A DNA stretch of 24,838 bases from Pollutimonas bauzanensis_A (lineage in GTDB: Bacteria > Pseudomonadota > Gammaproteobacteria > Burkholderiales > Burkholderiaceae_B): assembly GCF_040393045.1 (NCBI RefSeq), contig NZ_JBEBUX010000055.1, forward strand, positions 1-24,838, written 5' to 3'. The notes beneath the pieces are model-generated. The model worked only from the letters and a program-made list of their open reading frames with translations, did no database searches and was not told the origin of the DNA. Position numbers and translations under genes: made by a program. The number at the start of each line of letters is the position of its first letter. The stretch's first letter is position 1. Positions 23,441 to 24,838 of the stretch are shown here, piece by piece.

Positions 23441-24838
23441 TCAAGAATACGAACCCTGCAAGGCTGTGTATGCGTCTTGTCGCGACACCTCTGCCGGCTG
23501 CGCCTGAACATCGATCACGTCGCTCGCATTGATCTTGAAAACAGATACCGCTTCGGTCAGGCGGGCGGCCTGGTCTTGCAGTGAGCCCGCAGCGGCCGCA
23601 GCCTGCTCAACCAACGCAGCATTTTGCTGCACTACGCTATCCATTTCGGTAACGGCCTGGTTCACCTGCTGAATACCGTCGGACTGCTCAGTGGATGCGG
23701 ATGAAATTTCGCTCATGATGGTGGTGACGCCCTGCACCGACACGACCACCTCTTGCATGATGCCTCCCGCCTCGCTGGCTTGCTTGGCGCCGGAACGCAC
23801 CTTAAGCAAAGACTCCTCGATCAGCACCTTGATTTCCTTGGCCGCCTGAGCACTACGTTGCGCCAACGAACGCACTTCCCCGGCGACAACAGCAAAGCCC
23901 TTACCCTGTTCGCCGGCCCGAGCCGCTTCCACTGCTGCGTTCAAAGCCAGGATATTGGTCTGGAACGCAATGCCATCAATAACGCTGACAATTTCGGACA
24001 TCTTGGTCGAACTGGTCGAGATTTCATCCATAGTGGTGACCACGACAGATACGGCCTTGCCTCCGCGCAACGCCACTTCCGACGCATCTTTGGCCAGCTT
24101 GTCGGCCTGCATGGCGTTATCCGTATTCTGACGCACGGTGCTGGACAGTTCTTCCATGCTTGCCGCCGTTTGTTGCAAGGCCGCAGCCTGCTGCTCGGTA
24201 CGGCTGCTAAGGTCGGTATTGCCCATAAATATTTCGCGTGAACCCAGGGTGATCTCTTCCACCCCCTGACGCACAGTACTTACTGTACGCGTCAGGCTTT
24301 CCTGCATGCGGCGCAATGCCTCGTACAGCACGCCGATTTCGTTGCGTGACCTGACATCGATGCGCTGGGTCAGGTCACCGCTGGCAATACGGTCGAAATG
24401 CGAGCCTGCCAGTATCAATTGCTTGACCACCACTCGACCAAACACGACACGCATCACTATCATCAACAAGAAGCCGATGAAAATCGCTATTCCAATCGCG
24501 GTCAGGGCCTGTCGGAACGTAGCGCCGGCCTTCGCGAAAAATTCGGCCTGTCTCTTTTCTATATGGCTTGAGAAAGTGTCGATCGAGGATTGAAACGCCG
24601 CGCTACGCGCAATACCGAACTCACTGTTCACGAAGTAAAAAGTCGTGTAGTCGTTGCTTTCCAACGCCTGGACCATGGGGTCGATGCCATCATCCATATA
24701 GGGTTGGTAAGTGCTGACAATGCGCGTGGCTAAACGGCGGCCATCGACTGTTTCAGGCGTATTTTTGCGAAATGCTGCGAAATTGGCTTTTACAGAATCC
24801 AGTTGCTTGTTAGCCTCATCCAGCATGGCCCGCGCCTT
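23441..24838 (-). CDS. Methyl-accepting chemotaxis protein (N-terminus cut by window edge)
   Basis: MCPs are membrane receptors that control the kinase CheA. The frame is open through base 24838, so 465 C-terminal residues are seen and the first membrane helix is missing. An internal ATG at 24826 is not taken as the start. The visible part holds the end of a four-helix-bundle type periplasmic domain, the second membrane helix (ALTAIGIAIFIGFLLMIVMR), a HAMP domain (ILAGSHFDRIASGDLTQRID) and the signalling domain. The highly conserved hairpin tip includes IDGIAFQTNILALNAAVEAA and ARAGEQGKGFAVVAGEVRSL. The C-terminus ends LQGSYS without the NWETF-type pentapeptide for CheR docking. Ligand unknown. 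It faces the fliR operon tail to tail. Confidence 0.95.
   Translation of the reverse strand, partial: KARAMLDEANKQLDSVKANFAAFRKNTPETVDGRRLATRIVSTYQPYMDDGIDPMVQALESNDYTTFYFVNSEFGIARSAAFQSSIDTFSSHIEKRQAEFFAKAGATFRQALTAIGIAIFIGFLLMIVMRVVFGRVVVKQLILAGSHFDRIASGDLTQRIDVRSRNEIGVLYEALRRMQESLTRTVSTVRQGVEEITLGSREIFMGNTDLSSRTEQQAAALQQTAASMEELSSTVRQNTDNAMQADKLAKDASEVALRGGKAVSVVVTTMDEISTSSTKMSEIVSVIDGIAFQTNILALNAAVEAARAGEQGKGFAVVAGEVRSLAQRSAQAAKEIKVLIEESLLKVRSGAKQASEAGGIMQEVVVSVQGVTTIMSEISSASTEQSDGIQQVNQAVTEMDSVVQQNAALVEQAAAAAGSLQDQAARLTEAVSVFKINASDVIDVQAQPAEVSRQDAYTALQGSYS

Overview
This window looks like chromosome from a motile betaproteobacterium of the Burkholderiales, most likely Alcaligenaceae (a Bordetella, Pusillimonas or Achromobacter relative). 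The reasons are a Bug-type periplasmic receptor downstream of a divergent LysR gene, the order fliA / flaG-fliD-fliS-fliT / fliK-like-fhlB / fliE / fliF-to-fliR, and moderate-to-high GC judged by eye. The genus is an inference from layout; no rRNA or other phylogenetic marker gene is present.

Bases 1-3760 are a small uptake and catabolism locus. A LysR-type regulator runs leftward and off the left edge. It is divergent from a Bug substrate-binding protein gene followed by a gamma-glutamyltransferase-family hydrolase. A weak hairpin sits between the last two, and a strong intrinsic terminator (3721-3758) closes the unit.

Bases 3775-5450 hold a leftward hipB-hipA toxin-antitoxin pair. Its promoter region carries three copies of an AT-rich operator, two direct and one inverted. 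A rightward GNAT acetyltransferase gene follows and meets the sigma-28 gene fliA tail to tail.

Bases 6062-23434 are flagellar. fliA is divergent from flaG, fliD, fliS and fliT, and good sigma-28 promoters precede both flaG and fliD. There is no flagellin gene here. Next come a second fliK-like gene and a free-standing FlhB C-terminal domain (fhlB), meeting fliE tail to tail. After a 363-base spacer the basal-body, C-ring and export operon fliF-G-H-I-J-K-L-M-N-O-P-Q-R runs rightward with mostly overlapping or abutting genes. Together these encode the MS ring (FliE, FliF), the switch (FliG, FliM, FliN), the export ATPase complex (FliH, FliI, FliJ), hook-length control (FliK), FliL, and the export gate (FliO, FliP, FliQ, FliR). 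flhA, flhB, flhDC, the flg genes, mot genes and flagellin must lie elsewhere.

The window ends in a methyl-accepting chemotaxis protein gene on the minus strand, cut by the right edge. I found no tRNA, rRNA, CRISPR array or insertion sequence. The observations most worth following are the hipBA operator array, the FliK-like/FhlB pair with a lost cleavage motif, and a duplicated motif at the FliN N-terminus.
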